NCBI RefSeq assembly: GCF_009828055.1
Contig: NZ_WTYB01000003.1
Location: forward strand, 151,642 to 215,641
DNA: 64,000 nt
Source of the DNA: Erythrobacter ramosus
GTDB lineage: Bacteria; Pseudomonadota; Alphaproteobacteria; Sphingomonadales; Sphingomonadaceae
Direction of reading: 5' to 3'
In this document: in pieces, positions 43,861-53,062 of the stretch
How positions within the stretch are numbered: the stretch's first letter is position 1
How the letters are laid out: every line of letters starts with the position of its first letter
Made by a program: the position numbers and the translations under genes
The notes under the pieces: generated by a model
Seen by the model: the letters and a program-made list of their open reading frames with translations, nothing else
Databases searched by the model: none
What the model was told of the DNA's origin: nothing

Positions 43861-46800
43861 TGGCCGACACCGCAATCCCGCCAGACACCGCTCCTCCCTC
43901 GCAGCGGCCCCGCGCACGGCGTTGGGGCAAGCGGCTCGGCTGGGCGCTGGCGATTATCCTCGCGCCGTTCCTCCTCACCGCACTGTTTTTCTCCACCCCG
44001 ATCGGAAAGCGCTTCATCGCTGACCAGATCGCGTCTGTAGCCCCGGCCTCGGGCCTGCGCTTCACGGTTGGGCGGATCGAGGGCGATCTCTACGGGCAGG
44101 CGGTGCTGCGCACTGTGGTGGTGAGCGATACCAAGGGCGCGTTTCTGACGATCCCGGTGGTGCGGCTCAACTGGCGGCCCTTGAACTGGCTGTGGACCGG
44201 GCTCGATATCCGCGAACTCACCGCGCAGCGTGGGCGGCTGACGCGCCTGCCAGAACTGCTGCCGGGCGATCCCGATGCGCCGCTGTTGCCCGATTTCGAT
44301 ATCCGGGTGGACAAGCTGGTGGTCGAGGATTTGGTGATCGCCAAAGGCGTCGCCACGCCGCAGGACGAGCGTGCCAATCTCACCGCACAGATCGACATTC
44401 GCCAAGGCCGCGCGCTGATCGACGCCAAGGCGCGGCTGGGGGCGCAGGATCGTATCACGCTGTTGCTCGATGCCGAGCCTGATGGAGACCGCTTCGAACT
44501 CGCCGGAGACGCCCGCGCACCTGCGGGCGGCGTGCTGGCCGGGCTGGCCGGGCTGGAGACGGGCTATGTGAGCCGGATCGTCGGCGATGGCACGTGGAAA
44601 CGCTGGCGCGGTGCGGCAGCGGTGCGGCGCAGCGGCGCGGAGGGTGGACCGCCGCTCGCCGCTTTCCGCATCAGCAATGACGCAGGCACCTACGGCGTGC
44701 TCGGGCAATTGCGCGCGGGGCTGGGGGACGAGACTTTCACCGGCCGCGCGCTGGGCGAGACCCTGTCGCTGGCCGCCCGGTTCCAGCTCGAAAACAGCGT
44801 GATTGAGGGCCGCGCGGCCGCCGTCTCCCCGGCGCTCGATCTGCGGGCGGCGGGCGTCGTCAACCTCGCCGACAATGTGGTCGACGGCGCGCGGGTGCGC
44901 CTCGCCTTGCGCGATCCCGACCTGTTGGGTGAGACCGTGCGGATCGAGGGCGGACGGTTTGCCGCGAACCTGGTGGGCGCCTTCGATGACCTTGCGATCA
45001 AGCACGAGATTGCAGTGGCAAAACTCACCGCCTCCGGCGTCATCGCCACCGGGTTGGCGCAGGACGGCGCTGCGCGGTTTGATGGGACAGTGCTCAGCGT
45101 GCCGCTGGCGCTCACCGCCGAGCGGGTGACGACCGGCAATGCCTTTGCCGATCCCCGCCTTGTGAAGGGCCGCGCCAATGGCATGTTGACCTATGACACC
45201 GCCGCCCAGAAGCTCGCGATTGACCGCACCCAGATCGTCTTCCCAGGGCTTGAGGCGACTCTCGCCCTGCGCGGCGATATTGGCGCGGGGGCATATGCCA
45301 TCGCCGGCCCGGCCTCTGCCAGCCGCCTCGCCATCGAAGGCGCGGGCGATGTCACCGCCAATGCCAAGATCCTTGCCAAGTTCGGACCCTCCATCCCGTG
45401 GAGCCTGCGCGCCAATCTGGCCGGCGTGCTGAGCCGGATCGGCAATGCCACCATCGTTAACCTTGCGGGTGAGCAGGTGCGCTTCAAGGGTGAGCTGGGC
45501 ATGGGCGCGGGCCAGCCGATCGTCCTGCGCAACACTGTGATCACCTCACCCCGCCTCAATGCCAAGCTGGACAGCAGGGTTGTGACCGGCGGCGGCGTGA
45601 CCCGCACCGTGCTCGCCGGTAGCGGGCGGCAGGCGGAGTATGGCCCCTTCACCTTCGACGCTGAAATCGCCGGGGACGGCCCACGCGCGGTGCTGGTGCT
45701 GGCCGATCCCTATCCCGCCGCTGGCCTGAAGGACGTCCGCATCGCGCTTGCCCCAAGCGAGCAGGGCTTCGGTCTGGACGTCGCAGGCGGATCGCTGCTT
45801 GGCCCGTTCGAAGGCGCGCTGCAATTGATCCTGCCCGCCAATGCTCCGACCCGCGTCATGATTGACCGGTTGGAGGTCTATCGCACCACCGTCACCGGCG
45901 AAGTGGTGCTGGCCGATGCGGGGCCTTCGGGCGATCTGCGCCTTGCGGGCGGCGGCGTGAACGGCACGGTCGCCTTCCGCCCGCAGCTGGGCGATGCAAT
46001 CGGTTTCGCCGTCGATCTCGCCGCTCGCAATGCGCGCTTCGGCGGGGAAACCCCGATCAGCATCACCCGCGCCGATATTGCCGCGACCGGGCGTTATGAC
46101 GACGGTAACACCAGTGTGGACGCCGATATTTCTGCTTCCGGGCTCGAATATGGCGGGTTGAGCCTCGCCAATCTCACCGCCAAGGCCGCCATCACCAATG
46201 GGCGCGGCAAGGTGACGGGCACGGTTGCCGGACGCCGGGCGGACCGCTTTGCGCTCAATTTCGACGCGGACGTTGCGCCGAACCAAATCGCGGCGGCTGC
46301 GCGCGGGCAATATGGCAACGCACAGATCACCATGCCGCGCCGCGCGGTGCTGACCGCGCTGGATGGCGGCGGGTGGAGTCTTGCTCCTTCGCAAGTCGGT
46401 TTCGCCGGCGGCTTTGCCATTGCACAAGGCACCTTCGGCGCTGGTGCGACCGAACTGCAAGTCAAGCTCGCCCGGATGCCGCTGCGGCTGCTTGATCTGG
46501 TGGGGGCCGATCTGGGCCTTGGCGGACGCCTGACCGGGGTGATCGATTACCGTCAAGAGGGCCGCGCCCCGCCGACCGCCACTGCGCGCGGGCGGATCGA
46601 TCGCTTCAGCCGCGCCGGGCTGGTTTTGTCCTCCAAACCGATCAACGTGCTCGGTGTGGTCGACTTGTCGGCCGAGCGGATGACGGCGGCCGCGCGGCTG
46701 TTCGAGGGTGACGCACGGCGCGGCGATGTCGCGCTGCGGATCGATGGCTTGGCGCAGGATGGTGCGGTGACCGACCGGCTGATGCGCGGACGGCTCGGCG

Positions 46801-47087
46801 CGCGGCTGGCGTTTGACGGCGCGGCGGAGACCTTGTGGCGCCTCGCCGCAATCGAGGCGTTCGATCTCTCCGGCCCGTTGCGCATCGCCGCGCGGGCGAC
46901 CGGCACGCTCGCCGATCCGCGTATCACCGGCACGCTCGCCAGCGATGACCTGACAGTCGAGAGCGCGCTCACCGGCACGCGGGTCACCAATGTCAGCGCA
47001 CGCGGACGCTTTGCCGGATCGCGGCTGGAACTGGTCCGCTTTGCCGGAGCGACGGCGGGCCGCGCCTCGATCTGCGCGCGGCGGTGA
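43860..47087 (+). CDS. tamB: TamB, N-terminal part (frameshifted)
   Basis: This 1075-residue ORF begins right at the tamA stop. It has one N-terminal membrane anchor (LGWALAIILAPFLLTALFF) and then hundreds of residues of repeated short beta strands (AsmA/TamB-like beta-taco), the design of TamB, which spans the periplasm. The reading frame is lost near 47057: after LVRFAGATAG the product ends RASICARR, and the family-like sequence continues in another frame as LDLRAAVKDARL. One extra base in the GGG run at 47057-47059 would join both frames into about 1390 residues, the normal TamB length. This is either a true mutation, a sequencing error, or programmed slippage. Confidence 0.85.
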   Translation: MADTAIPPDTAPPSQRPRARRWGKRLGWALAIILAPFLLTALFFSTPIGKRFIADQIASVAPASGLRFTVGRIEGDLYGQAVLRTVVVSDTKGAFLTIPVVRLNWRPLNWLWTGLDIRELTAQRGRLTRLPELLPGDPDAPLLPDFDIRVDKLVVEDLVIAKGVATPQDERANLTAQIDIRQGRALIDAKARLGAQDRITLLLDAEPDGDRFELAGDARAPAGGVLAGLAGLETGYVSRIVGDGTWKRWRGAAAVRRSGAEGGPPLAAFRISNDAGTYGVLGQLRAGLGDETFTGRALGETLSLAARFQLENSVIEGRAAAVSPALDLRAAGVVNLADNVVDGARVRLALRDPDLLGETVRIEGGRFAANLVGAFDDLAIKHEIAVAKLTASGVIATGLAQDGAARFDGTVLSVPLALTAERVTTGNAFADPRLVKGRANGMLTYDTAAQKLAIDRTQIVFPGLEATLALRGDIGAGAYAIAGPASASRLAIEGAGDVTANAKILAKFGPSIPWSLRANLAGVLSRIGNATIVNLAGEQVRFKGELGMGAGQPIVLRNTVITSPRLNAKLDSRVVTGGGVTRTVLAGSGRQAEYGPFTFDAEIAGDGPRAVLVLADPYPAAGLKDVRIALAPSEQGFGLDVAGGSLLGPFEGALQLILPANAPTRVMIDRLEVYRTTVTGEVVLADAGPSGDLRLAGGGVNGTVAFRPQLGDAIGFAVDLAARNARFGGETPISITRADIAATGRYDDGNTSVDADISASGLEYGGLSLANLTAKAAITNGRGKVTGTVAGRRADRFALNFDADVAPNQIAAAARGQYGNAQITMPRRAVLTALDGGGWSLAPSQVGFAGGFAIAQGTFGAGATELQVKLARMPLRLLDLVGADLGLGGRLTGVIDYRQEGRAPPTATARGRIDRFSRAGLVLSSKPINVLGVVDLSAERMTAAARLFEGDARRGDVALRIDGLAQDGAVTDRLMRGRLGARLAFDGAAETLWRLAAIEAFDLSGPLRIAARATGTLADPRITGTLASDDLTVESALTGTRVTNVSARGRFAGSRLELVRFAGATAGRASICARR

Positions 47088-48028
47088 AGGATGCGCGCCT
47101 GCTTGATGCCAATGGGCTTGAGGCGACGATCACCGGACCCTTGCGGATTGTCTCCAACGGGCTGGGCGGGACGATTGCCGGGCGCGTCAACATCAACCGC
47201 GCCCGCTGGGCGCTGGGCATCGCGGCCGAGGATGTCGCCCTGCCGCGCATCGCCACGCGCGAGATCAACGACGAGGACGGCCGCGCCCGCACGCAGGTTT
47301 CGGGCCGCGAGGCGTCGTGGCGCTACCTTGTCAACGCCAGTGCGCCCAACCGGGTCGCGGTCGAAGGCCTGGGGCTGGAGAGCGAGTGGGGCATCGACAT
47401 CGCGCTGCGCGGCACGGTCGATGATCCGCGCATCGGCGGCACTGCCAAGCTGGTGCGCGGCGATTACACCTTTGCTGGCACCCGCTTCGAACTCACCCGC
47501 GGCCGCATCCTGTTCGACGTAGGTGAGCCGATCAACCCGCGGCTCGATGTGCTGGCTGAGACCGCGAAGAACGGCACCAATGTCGACATCGCGATCACCG
47601 GCAATGCCCAGTCGCCCAGTATCGCCTTCTCCAGCGATCCCGCGCTGCCGGAGGAGGAGATCCTCTCGCGGCTGCTGTTCGGCGGCTCGGTGACCTCTCT
47701 TTCAGCGACGGACGCGGTGCAGTTGGCGGCAGCACTGGCGGCCTTGCAAGGCGGGGGCGGCGGGCTCGATCCGATCGGCAGCTTGCGCCGGTCGATTGGG
47801 CTCGACCAGCTGCGGATCATCAGCGCTGATCCACTGATCGGACGCGGGACTGGCATTGCCATTGGCAAGAACATCACCCGCGACATCTACGTCGAGCTGG
47901 TGACCGACGGGCGCGGTTACAGCGCCACGCAGGTCGAGTATCGCATCACCAGCTGGCTCGCGCTGCTGGGCACGGTCTCGACCATCGGGCGCGATTCGGT
48001 GCTGGTACAGGTCAGCCGGGACTACTGA
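47084..48028 (+). CDS. tamB: TamB, C-terminal part (DUF490 domain, frameshifted)
   Basis: This 314-residue ORF can begin at a GTG (47084) that overlaps the preceding stop (GTGA), but no Shine-Dalgarno is visible, so independent translation is doubtful. It contains the conserved TamB/DUF490 C-terminal domain: IGGTAKLVRGDYTFAGTRFE (in part), EPINPRLDVLAET, PSIAFSSDPALPEEEILSRL, LFGGSVTSLS and the terminal VEYRITSWLALLGTVST, with a final SRDY. This domain contacts TamA. Without it the upstream fragment would not be expected to work. The stop overlaps the convergent lysozyme stop by 7 bases. Confidence 0.85.
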   Translation: MKDARLLDANGLEATITGPLRIVSNGLGGTIAGRVNINRARWALGIAAEDVALPRIATREINDEDGRARTQVSGREASWRYLVNASAPNRVAVEGLGLESEWGIDIALRGTVDDPRIGGTAKLVRGDYTFAGTRFELTRGRILFDVGEPINPRLDVLAETAKNGTNVDIAITGNAQSPSIAFSSDPALPEEEILSRLLFGGSVTSLSATDAVQLAAALAALQGGGGGLDPIGSLRRSIGLDQLRIISADPLIGRGTGIAIGKNITRDIYVELVTDGRGYSATQVEYRITSWLALLGTVSTIGRDSVLVQVSRDY

Positions 48029-48663
48029 CGGTAGAGTTCGGCCTCTGCCGCGCGGCGGCGCACCAAGCCTTTGAGCACCCTCCCTCCCGCTCGGTTCCAG
48101 CGAGCGAATTCCCGCGCGGCGCCCTGATGATCGCCAGCGATGTGCTTCTGCGTCAGCGTAGCGCGGGCAATCGCGCCGGTGTTGTAGTGGAAGCTGACCA
48201 GCGCATCGAACTGCACCTGCGACGTGGGGGCGGTGCCAATCGCAGCGGCGACCTCTGCGGCGTAGCGCTTGAGGTCGTGCTCCAGCCGCGCGTCACACTG
48301 GCTTTGCGTCCAGCACGTGCCGGGGCCGATGGACCCGCCGCCAAAGCCGTCCCGCCCGGTCGCGCCCCAACCGATGGTCCATGGCGCGCCGCCGGTGCCG
48401 GGATCGGGATAGGCTTCGATCATGCCATCCGCTCGCCGCCGGGCGCAGCCTTCGAACCGCTTGATCAGCGCGATCCCCGCAGGCCCGATGAAGCGGGTTG
48501 GCGGCGTGTTGGAGACACATGAGACACTGTCCAGAAACAGAAAATCCGGTGCCTCGGGCGGGGTTGCCACGGCAGCGGCGGGCGGCGCGGTGTCCGCCGT
48601 GCGGGACGGGCCCAGCAGAAGGCGAAGGAAGGCGAGCAGCGGGGAGGGGGCTTGGTGCAGCAT
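48022..48663 (-). CDS. GH24 lysozyme (phage-type muramidase)
   Basis: The start at 48663 has GAGG 9 bases upstream and yields 213 residues. A hydrophobic N-terminus (SPLLAFLRLLLG) may be a weak signal or signal-anchor; a Pro/Ala-rich linker follows. The catalytic domain shows KRFEGCARRRADGMIEAYPD and GGAPWTIGWGAT, the E...D...T pattern of T4-type lysozymes (Glu71, Asp87, Thr96), then FDALVSFHYNTGA and a basic end. It would cleave the NAM-NAG bond of peptidoglycan. No other phage genes are near, so it is a stand-alone or domesticated enzyme. It is divergent from the XRE regulator, and the operators at 48765-48815 lie in their shared gap. Confidence 0.87.
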   Translation of the reverse strand: MLHQAPSPLLAFLRLLLGPSRTADTAPPAAAVATPPEAPDFLFLDSVSCVSNTPPTRFIGPAGIALIKRFEGCARRRADGMIEAYPDPGTGGAPWTIGWGATGRDGFGGGSIGPGTCWTQSQCDARLEHDLKRYAAEVAAAIGTAPTSQVQFDALVSFHYNTGAIARATLTQKHIAGDHQGAAREFARWNRAGGRVLKGLVRRRAAEAELYRQ

Positions 48664-48764
48664 GGCAGGATACCTCGACGGTTGAACCAAAAAGCGAGGC
48701 ACAGGCATTGAGCACAATCGGGCTGAGTAGGAAAACGGCAAAACCGGGTACGGACCGCAGCGCT

Positions 48765-48815
48765 TGTAAAGAGCTCTTGACTGACAAGAACTCTTGTCTG
48801 TAAAGAGCTCTTGTC
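48765..48815. promoter_or_regulatory. Three evenly spaced operator-like palindromes
   Basis: TGTAAAGAGCTCTTG occurs exactly twice (48765-48779 and 48799-48813), and between them lies ACAAGAACTCTTGT (48784-48797). The dyad centres are at 48773.5, 48790.5 and 48807.5, exactly 17 bp apart. The sites lie 74 bp before the XRE regulator start (+) and about 100 bp before the lysozyme start (-). This is the pattern expected for cooperative binding of a Cro/CI-like dimer and autoregulation. Confidence 0.75.
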
Positions 48816-48888
48816 AGGGTCAGGGCGAGTCGCAACCCATCGCACGAAACCGCCAAAGCCCCTCAACAACTCGCCGGTCAGGACCAAC

Positions 48889-49095
48889 GTGGAAAATCGT
48901 CTGAAGCATTACCGCGAAGCGCAAGGCTGGAGCCAGGGCGAGCTTGCCCGCCGGCTCGGCGTTTCGCGGCAGACGATCAACGCGGTTGAGACCGACAAAT
49001 ATGATCCCTCACTGCCACTGGCGCTGCGCATGGCGCGGCTGTTCGCGGTGGGGGTGCCGGAGCTGTTCATCGATCACTGGGAGCCTGAAGCGTGA
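48889..49095 (+). CDS. Small XRE-family transcriptional regulator
   Basis: I choose the GTG at 48889, with AGGA 6 bases before, because the 68-residue product then starts at the usual place for this compact family (ENRLKHYREAQGWSQGELAR). The helix-turn-helix is WSQGELARRLGVSRQTINAV, followed by ETDKYDPSLPLALRMARLF; there is no other domain. This Cro/CI-like group is commonly paired with a small membrane protein gene, as here (49095, overlap TGATG). It probably binds the triple palindrome upstream of its own gene and may also control the divergent lysozyme. Confidence 0.88.
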   Translation: MENRLKHYREAQGWSQGELARRLGVSRQTINAVETDKYDPSLPLALRMARLFAVGVPELFIDHWEPEA

Positions 49096-49748
49096 TGACC
49101 GATAACCAAACGTCCTCCACCCCCCGCTGGGTGCGCAAGCTGCTGATCCCGGCCTTGATCGGCGGCGTCGCGGGCTTTGCCGCGAGCGCGGGGATGATGG
49201 AATTCATCGACAGCTCGGCAGTCGGCGGGTTGGGCCTGTCGGCCACGGTCGCGGCGCTGGTGGGCATAGTCTATGTCGTGATCGGGTTCGGCGTCGCCTT
49301 CGGCAGCGCCAGTCCGCAGGTCGGCGCGAAGTTTCTCAATGTCGAGGATGCCGATGAGCTGCGCGAACAGAAAAAGGTGCTCGGCCTGTCCGGGGTGGCA
49401 ATGCTCGTTTGGGGCGTGGCGCTGGTCGCACTTGCACTGGCGGCGCCCGATGGGCCGGTGCCGCAAGCGGTTGCCCTTGCCGTTGGGCTGGCCGGGCTGG
49501 GGATCGGGACAGGGCTGTCGATCCAGGTCTACCGCGCTTCGGACGAGCTGATGCTGGCGGTCAATCTCGAAGGCGGAGCCCTCAGCTATGGGCTGGTCTT
49601 CGCGGTGGTGGGCGGCTGGGCGATGCTGGCGCACCTCGGCTATACCGCTGCCCCCGCGCCGCTCGATCTGCTGAGCCTGTTCTATGTGCTGGTGCTGGTG
49701 GCGAGCTTCATTGCCATCGGCCGGCGCGGGATGCTGACCATCCGCTGA
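49095..49748 (+). CDS. Integral membrane protein of unknown function, paired with XRE regulator
   Basis: The ATG at 49095 overlaps the regulator stop. The 217-residue protein has about six membrane segments (LLIPALIGGVAGFAASAGMM, LSATVAALVGIVYVVIGFGVAF in part, VAMLVWGVALVALALAA, AVALAVGLAGLGIGTG, LVFAVVGGWAMLAHLGY, LLSLFYVLVLVASFIAIG) and one cytoplasmic or periplasmic charged loop (NVEDADELREQKKVLG). It has no recognised catalytic motif. Regulator-membrane protein pairs of this kind are widespread, and some act in signalling or toxin sensing, but I cannot assign a role. It is convergent with the autotransporter gene. Confidence 0.78.
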   Translation: MTDNQTSSTPRWVRKLLIPALIGGVAGFAASAGMMEFIDSSAVGGLGLSATVAALVGIVYVVIGFGVAFGSASPQVGAKFLNVEDADELREQKKVLGLSGVAMLVWGVALVALALAAPDGPVPQAVALAVGLAGLGIGTGLSIQVYRASDELMLAVNLEGGALSYGLVFAVVGGWAMLAHLGYTAAPAPLDLLSLFYVLVLVASFIAIGRRGMLTIR

Positions 49749-49779
49749 CCTCGCGCGGTTTTTGTTTCTGCCCCACAGA

Positions 49780-52700
49780 TCAGAAGCGGTAGGTCGCCGT
49801 GCCGCGGTACACCTGCGCATCGGCATTGTCGCGGCCGATGGTGGTGTCAGCCCCGACCGTCAGTTGGAGCGGGCCGTTGCCCACCGTCGCGCTGACCCCG
49901 ACTTCTCCCCAGGTATGGTCAGCCGTGTCCAGCACGAAACCCGCATTCGGTCCGATGCCTGAGGCGAAGTTGGCCGCCAGCAGTTGCGGGCCATCCTCGA
50001 ACTCCCACACCAGCTGGGCGTTGGCGTTGATCGCGACACCCTTGCCAAGCTTTTCGTAATCGAAGCCGAAGCGCGCCTGCTTGCTCTCGAACTTTTCGCG
50101 CGCCACTGCGAGGCCAAGGGTCCCGCCGGTCTCTCGCACGGTGCCAAGGCTGACGCTGGCAATCCGGCCCTCGATGCCCGGCGACAATGTGCCGATGCTG
50201 CTCGTGAGGTCATAGGAGATGCCGAGCGCGCCCGAGACCAGCAGATCGTCCGAGGAGGACTCGAGCGTCTGCGTTGCGCCCAGGAACTGCACGGTGCGCC
50301 GGGTGTCGAAGCCCATGCTGCCCATGCTGAACTGGCCGTCAATCACCGGCCCGCCTTCGAAGGCATGGCGCAGGTAGAGCGAGGCGGCGTAGGTCTCACT
50401 GTCCAAGCGCTGACCGAGCGGAACGTTGGCTTCGAGCGCGTGGTAGGAGCCTGACAGGCCGACCATCGTGTTGTCGCCGGGGTAGAACTCGATCCCACCC
50501 GCGATGAAGTAGCCGGAGAGATCGGCCTGCTGGTTGAAGCCGGGCAGGCTGTCGGCATTCGCGGTGACGTAGCCGCCTGAAAGGAACACGCCGACATTTT
50601 CCGGCAGGCTCGTCTCGGTCATTTCGGTGGCTTCGCCGCCGTCCTGCATCGCCATCAGCGCGCCGCCGAGCGGTTGGCCCACTGGGGCAAGGCTCATCTG
50701 CGCCAGATCAAGCGGACGCCCGGTGACAGCGACCTTGCCGCCAGCCCGTGACTTGTCTGCTTCCCGCAGACGCGCGGCGTTGACATTCTGGAGCAGGTTG
50801 ACCGACTGGGCCGAGAGCGAGCGCACCGCTTGCTCGTTTACCGGCGCGAGGCCCGTGAAGGTGCTGCGGATCGTATCGACCGAGGCGAAGTCGAGGTCAT
50901 AAAGGCTCTCCAGCGATGCGTTCGAGCGGTTCTGGTCGAGCAGCTGCGCGTAGCCGGCCTGTGTCGGATCATTGCTGTCGATCACCGTATTGTAGCTCGC
51001 CGTGCTGAACTCCATCAGCACCGCATTGGGCTGATAGATGAAGCGCTGGCTGATGATCGCCGAGATCGAACGGGGGGTGAAGGTGCCGGTCACGCCGCCG
51101 GTGCCAGTGACGATGGTGTAGCGCTCGCCATTGCCGTTGACCCGTCCGATCACAGGGGAGCTGGTGTTCACGACCCCGCCCACATTGGCCATGCCGGTGA
51201 CAGCGAGCCGGTCGGATACGGCGCTGGTGCCGAGGTCGACATTGAACTGCGCGCCCGACGACATCACCAGATTGCCGTCAATCGTCAGCGTGCCGATGGT
51301 GCCCATCGTACCGGGCGAGAGCACACCCGTCACGCTGGTCAGGAACGGCGCGGTGACCGTGGCGGTGCCTTCGACCATCCCCGCAAACAGTGTGTAATCG
51401 CCGACCGAGGAGATGCCGCCATTGACGTTCACGCGCCCGCCGAACTGGTTGATGTCGATCAGCGAGGTGAGATTGCCCGCCGCAGTGACCGTCAGCCCGG
51501 CATTGCCGCGCACGGTCAGCTGGTCGATGGTAACGTCGCTGCTGAGTGTGGTGTTGCCTTCCTGGCTGAGGGTGACGTCGTAGTAGCGCGGATCAACACG
51601 CAAGGTTGGGGTGGTCACGGCGTCGATATTGGTCGGTACGAAGCCGCTCGCACCCGGCAGGCCATTGGCCAGCGTGGGGGCGGGCAGGGTGCCTGTGGTC
51701 GCAAAGGATTCGCCGGTCGCAAGATCGGTGCAGAAGTCGTCGGGATTGCCAAACGCACGGCAGATCGCGCCGAAATCGCCGTCGGTTCCGTCAGGGCCGA
51801 GTTGCGGCGAGGTGGGGAGGCCATTCACCACCTGGCCCTGCGGATTGATCACGCGGTACATCGGGTCGAGCTGCGTGACCCAATGGTTGCCGTCTTCCCA
51901 GTTCCCGTTGCCCGCCTTGGCGGCGACATAGCGGTAGGGGTTATTTGCGGTGATATATTGCCAGTAGAGCGACAGCGGCTGGAAGAAGCTCGGGGTGCCG
52001 AGCGAGCTGAACGGCTGGCTAGCGCCGAAGAAGCGCGAACCGCCTGACAATACGCCGATCACCAGATCTTCGTTGGACAGGGTGTTGTTGGCCGCATCAA
52101 GGATCAGCGGGCCGCCCGAATCCCCACCCGCAGTGATGCCTTCGTTGGGAAGGGCATCGTCACGATAGACGTTGAAGTCGCGCTCGAAGTCACGGTCCTG
52201 CGAATCGAAGTCGATCTGGTAAAGGTTCTGCGGGAAGGTCGGCGGATTGGGGCCGATGATGACGTTGTCGCGATCATCGAGCGAGAAGAAGCCGCCCAAC
52301 ATGTTCTCGGCCGCGCGGCGGCGCCAGTCGATACCGAGCACGGCGCCCTGCACAGCGTTACCGGTGGCGCCGTAGCCGACGATGTTCACGTGATAGCCGG
52401 TGCCGCGCGCCGGATCGCTGATCGTGGGCGCGGGCAGGGTGCTGAACAGCAGCGCCCAGGTCGGTATGCCGGCCGCCGGCGTGTCGAGGCTGGCGAGCGC
52501 GATGTCGGCCTCGATGAAACCAAGGCCGAAGGCGTCCTGAGTCGAACGCGGATTCCAGACGATGCGGTTGACGTTGAACACCGCCAGATCGGGATTGCTG
52601 GCGAAGTTATTGGCAAACCAGTTCTGGAAGCCCGGCAGCGCGTTGACGTTGAACGACCATGCGGCCGGGACACCGTCGACATTATACTGCTCATCGGGGA

Positions 52701-52938
52701 TGTCATTCACGCAGTGCGCCGCGAACAGCACGGTGCGCGGGTTGATCAGCGAGCCTGTGCACACGAAGCCGTCAGCGCGGAAAAACATGCCGACCCCGCG
52801 GTAATCGTCCGCGTTGTCAACGATATCGGCGGGGGTCTTGTCTTCGTTCGGCACAACGGCCAACGCGGGGGCGGTGGCTGCCATCATCGCGAAGGCGGCA
52901 CAGGCCGTGTCTGTCAGCAGTCGGCGGTTGAGGGGCAT
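49780..52938 (-). CDS. Autotransporter with N-terminal trypsin-like serine protease
   Basis: The ATG at 52938 (after a TTG four codons upstream) gives a 1052-residue protein with a signal peptide (CAAFAMMAATAPALA). The passenger starts with a chymotrypsin-fold protease whose full triad is visible: His75 (LFAAHCVN), Asp145 (FIEADIALASLD) and Ser274 (ITAGGDSGGPLI). Residues about 440-640 form a beta-helix-like stalk (TIDQLTVRGNAGLTVTAAGN, VLSPGTMGTIGTLTIDGN). The last about 270 residues are an autotransporter barrel (VGVFLSGGYVTANADSL) ending YRGTATYRF. It should be exposed or released at the surface; TamA/TamB, encoded 2 kb away, assist such proteins. Its protein target is unknown. Confidence 0.9.
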   Translation of the reverse strand: MPLNRRLLTDTACAAFAMMAATAPALAVVPNEDKTPADIVDNADDYRGVGMFFRADGFVCTGSLINPRTVLFAAHCVNDIPDEQYNVDGVPAAWSFNVNALPGFQNWFANNFASNPDLAVFNVNRIVWNPRSTQDAFGLGFIEADIALASLDTPAAGIPTWALLFSTLPAPTISDPARGTGYHVNIVGYGATGNAVQGAVLGIDWRRRAAENMLGGFFSLDDRDNVIIGPNPPTFPQNLYQIDFDSQDRDFERDFNVYRDDALPNEGITAGGDSGGPLILDAANNTLSNEDLVIGVLSGGSRFFGASQPFSSLGTPSFFQPLSLYWQYITANNPYRYVAAKAGNGNWEDGNHWVTQLDPMYRVINPQGQVVNGLPTSPQLGPDGTDGDFGAICRAFGNPDDFCTDLATGESFATTGTLPAPTLANGLPGASGFVPTNIDAVTTPTLRVDPRYYDVTLSQEGNTTLSSDVTIDQLTVRGNAGLTVTAAGNLTSLIDINQFGGRVNVNGGISSVGDYTLFAGMVEGTATVTAPFLTSVTGVLSPGTMGTIGTLTIDGNLVMSSGAQFNVDLGTSAVSDRLAVTGMANVGGVVNTSSPVIGRVNGNGERYTIVTGTGGVTGTFTPRSISAIISQRFIYQPNAVLMEFSTASYNTVIDSNDPTQAGYAQLLDQNRSNASLESLYDLDFASVDTIRSTFTGLAPVNEQAVRSLSAQSVNLLQNVNAARLREADKSRAGGKVAVTGRPLDLAQMSLAPVGQPLGGALMAMQDGGEATEMTETSLPENVGVFLSGGYVTANADSLPGFNQQADLSGYFIAGGIEFYPGDNTMVGLSGSYHALEANVPLGQRLDSETYAASLYLRHAFEGGPVIDGQFSMGSMGFDTRRTVQFLGATQTLESSSDDLLVSGALGISYDLTSSIGTLSPGIEGRIASVSLGTVRETGGTLGLAVAREKFESKQARFGFDYEKLGKGVAINANAQLVWEFEDGPQLLAANFASGIGPNAGFVLDTADHTWGEVGVSATVGNGPLQLTVGADTTIGRDNADAQVYRGTATYRF

Positions 52939-53062
52939 CGGAAAGCGCAAGCGGGTGTTTCCTCAAAGCGGCAGGCCGAACCGCCGAATGCACCTTCGTT
53001 ATCGCAATAAGATATTATTACAATTGCATTTTCGTCTGACGGCAGGGCGTTGCGCCAATGCC

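Noticed and set aside
48765-48815. Short CRISPR-like array of repeated AAAGAGCTCTTG units
   Set aside because: Units are palindromic operator-size sites with 17-bp centre spacing, only three copies, no spacers of usual size and no cas genes.
48022-49748. A prophage remnant around the lysozyme and XRE genes
   Set aside because: No integrase, holin, structural or packaging gene and no attachment-site repeats nearby; only the two genes are phage-like, so no prophage is called.
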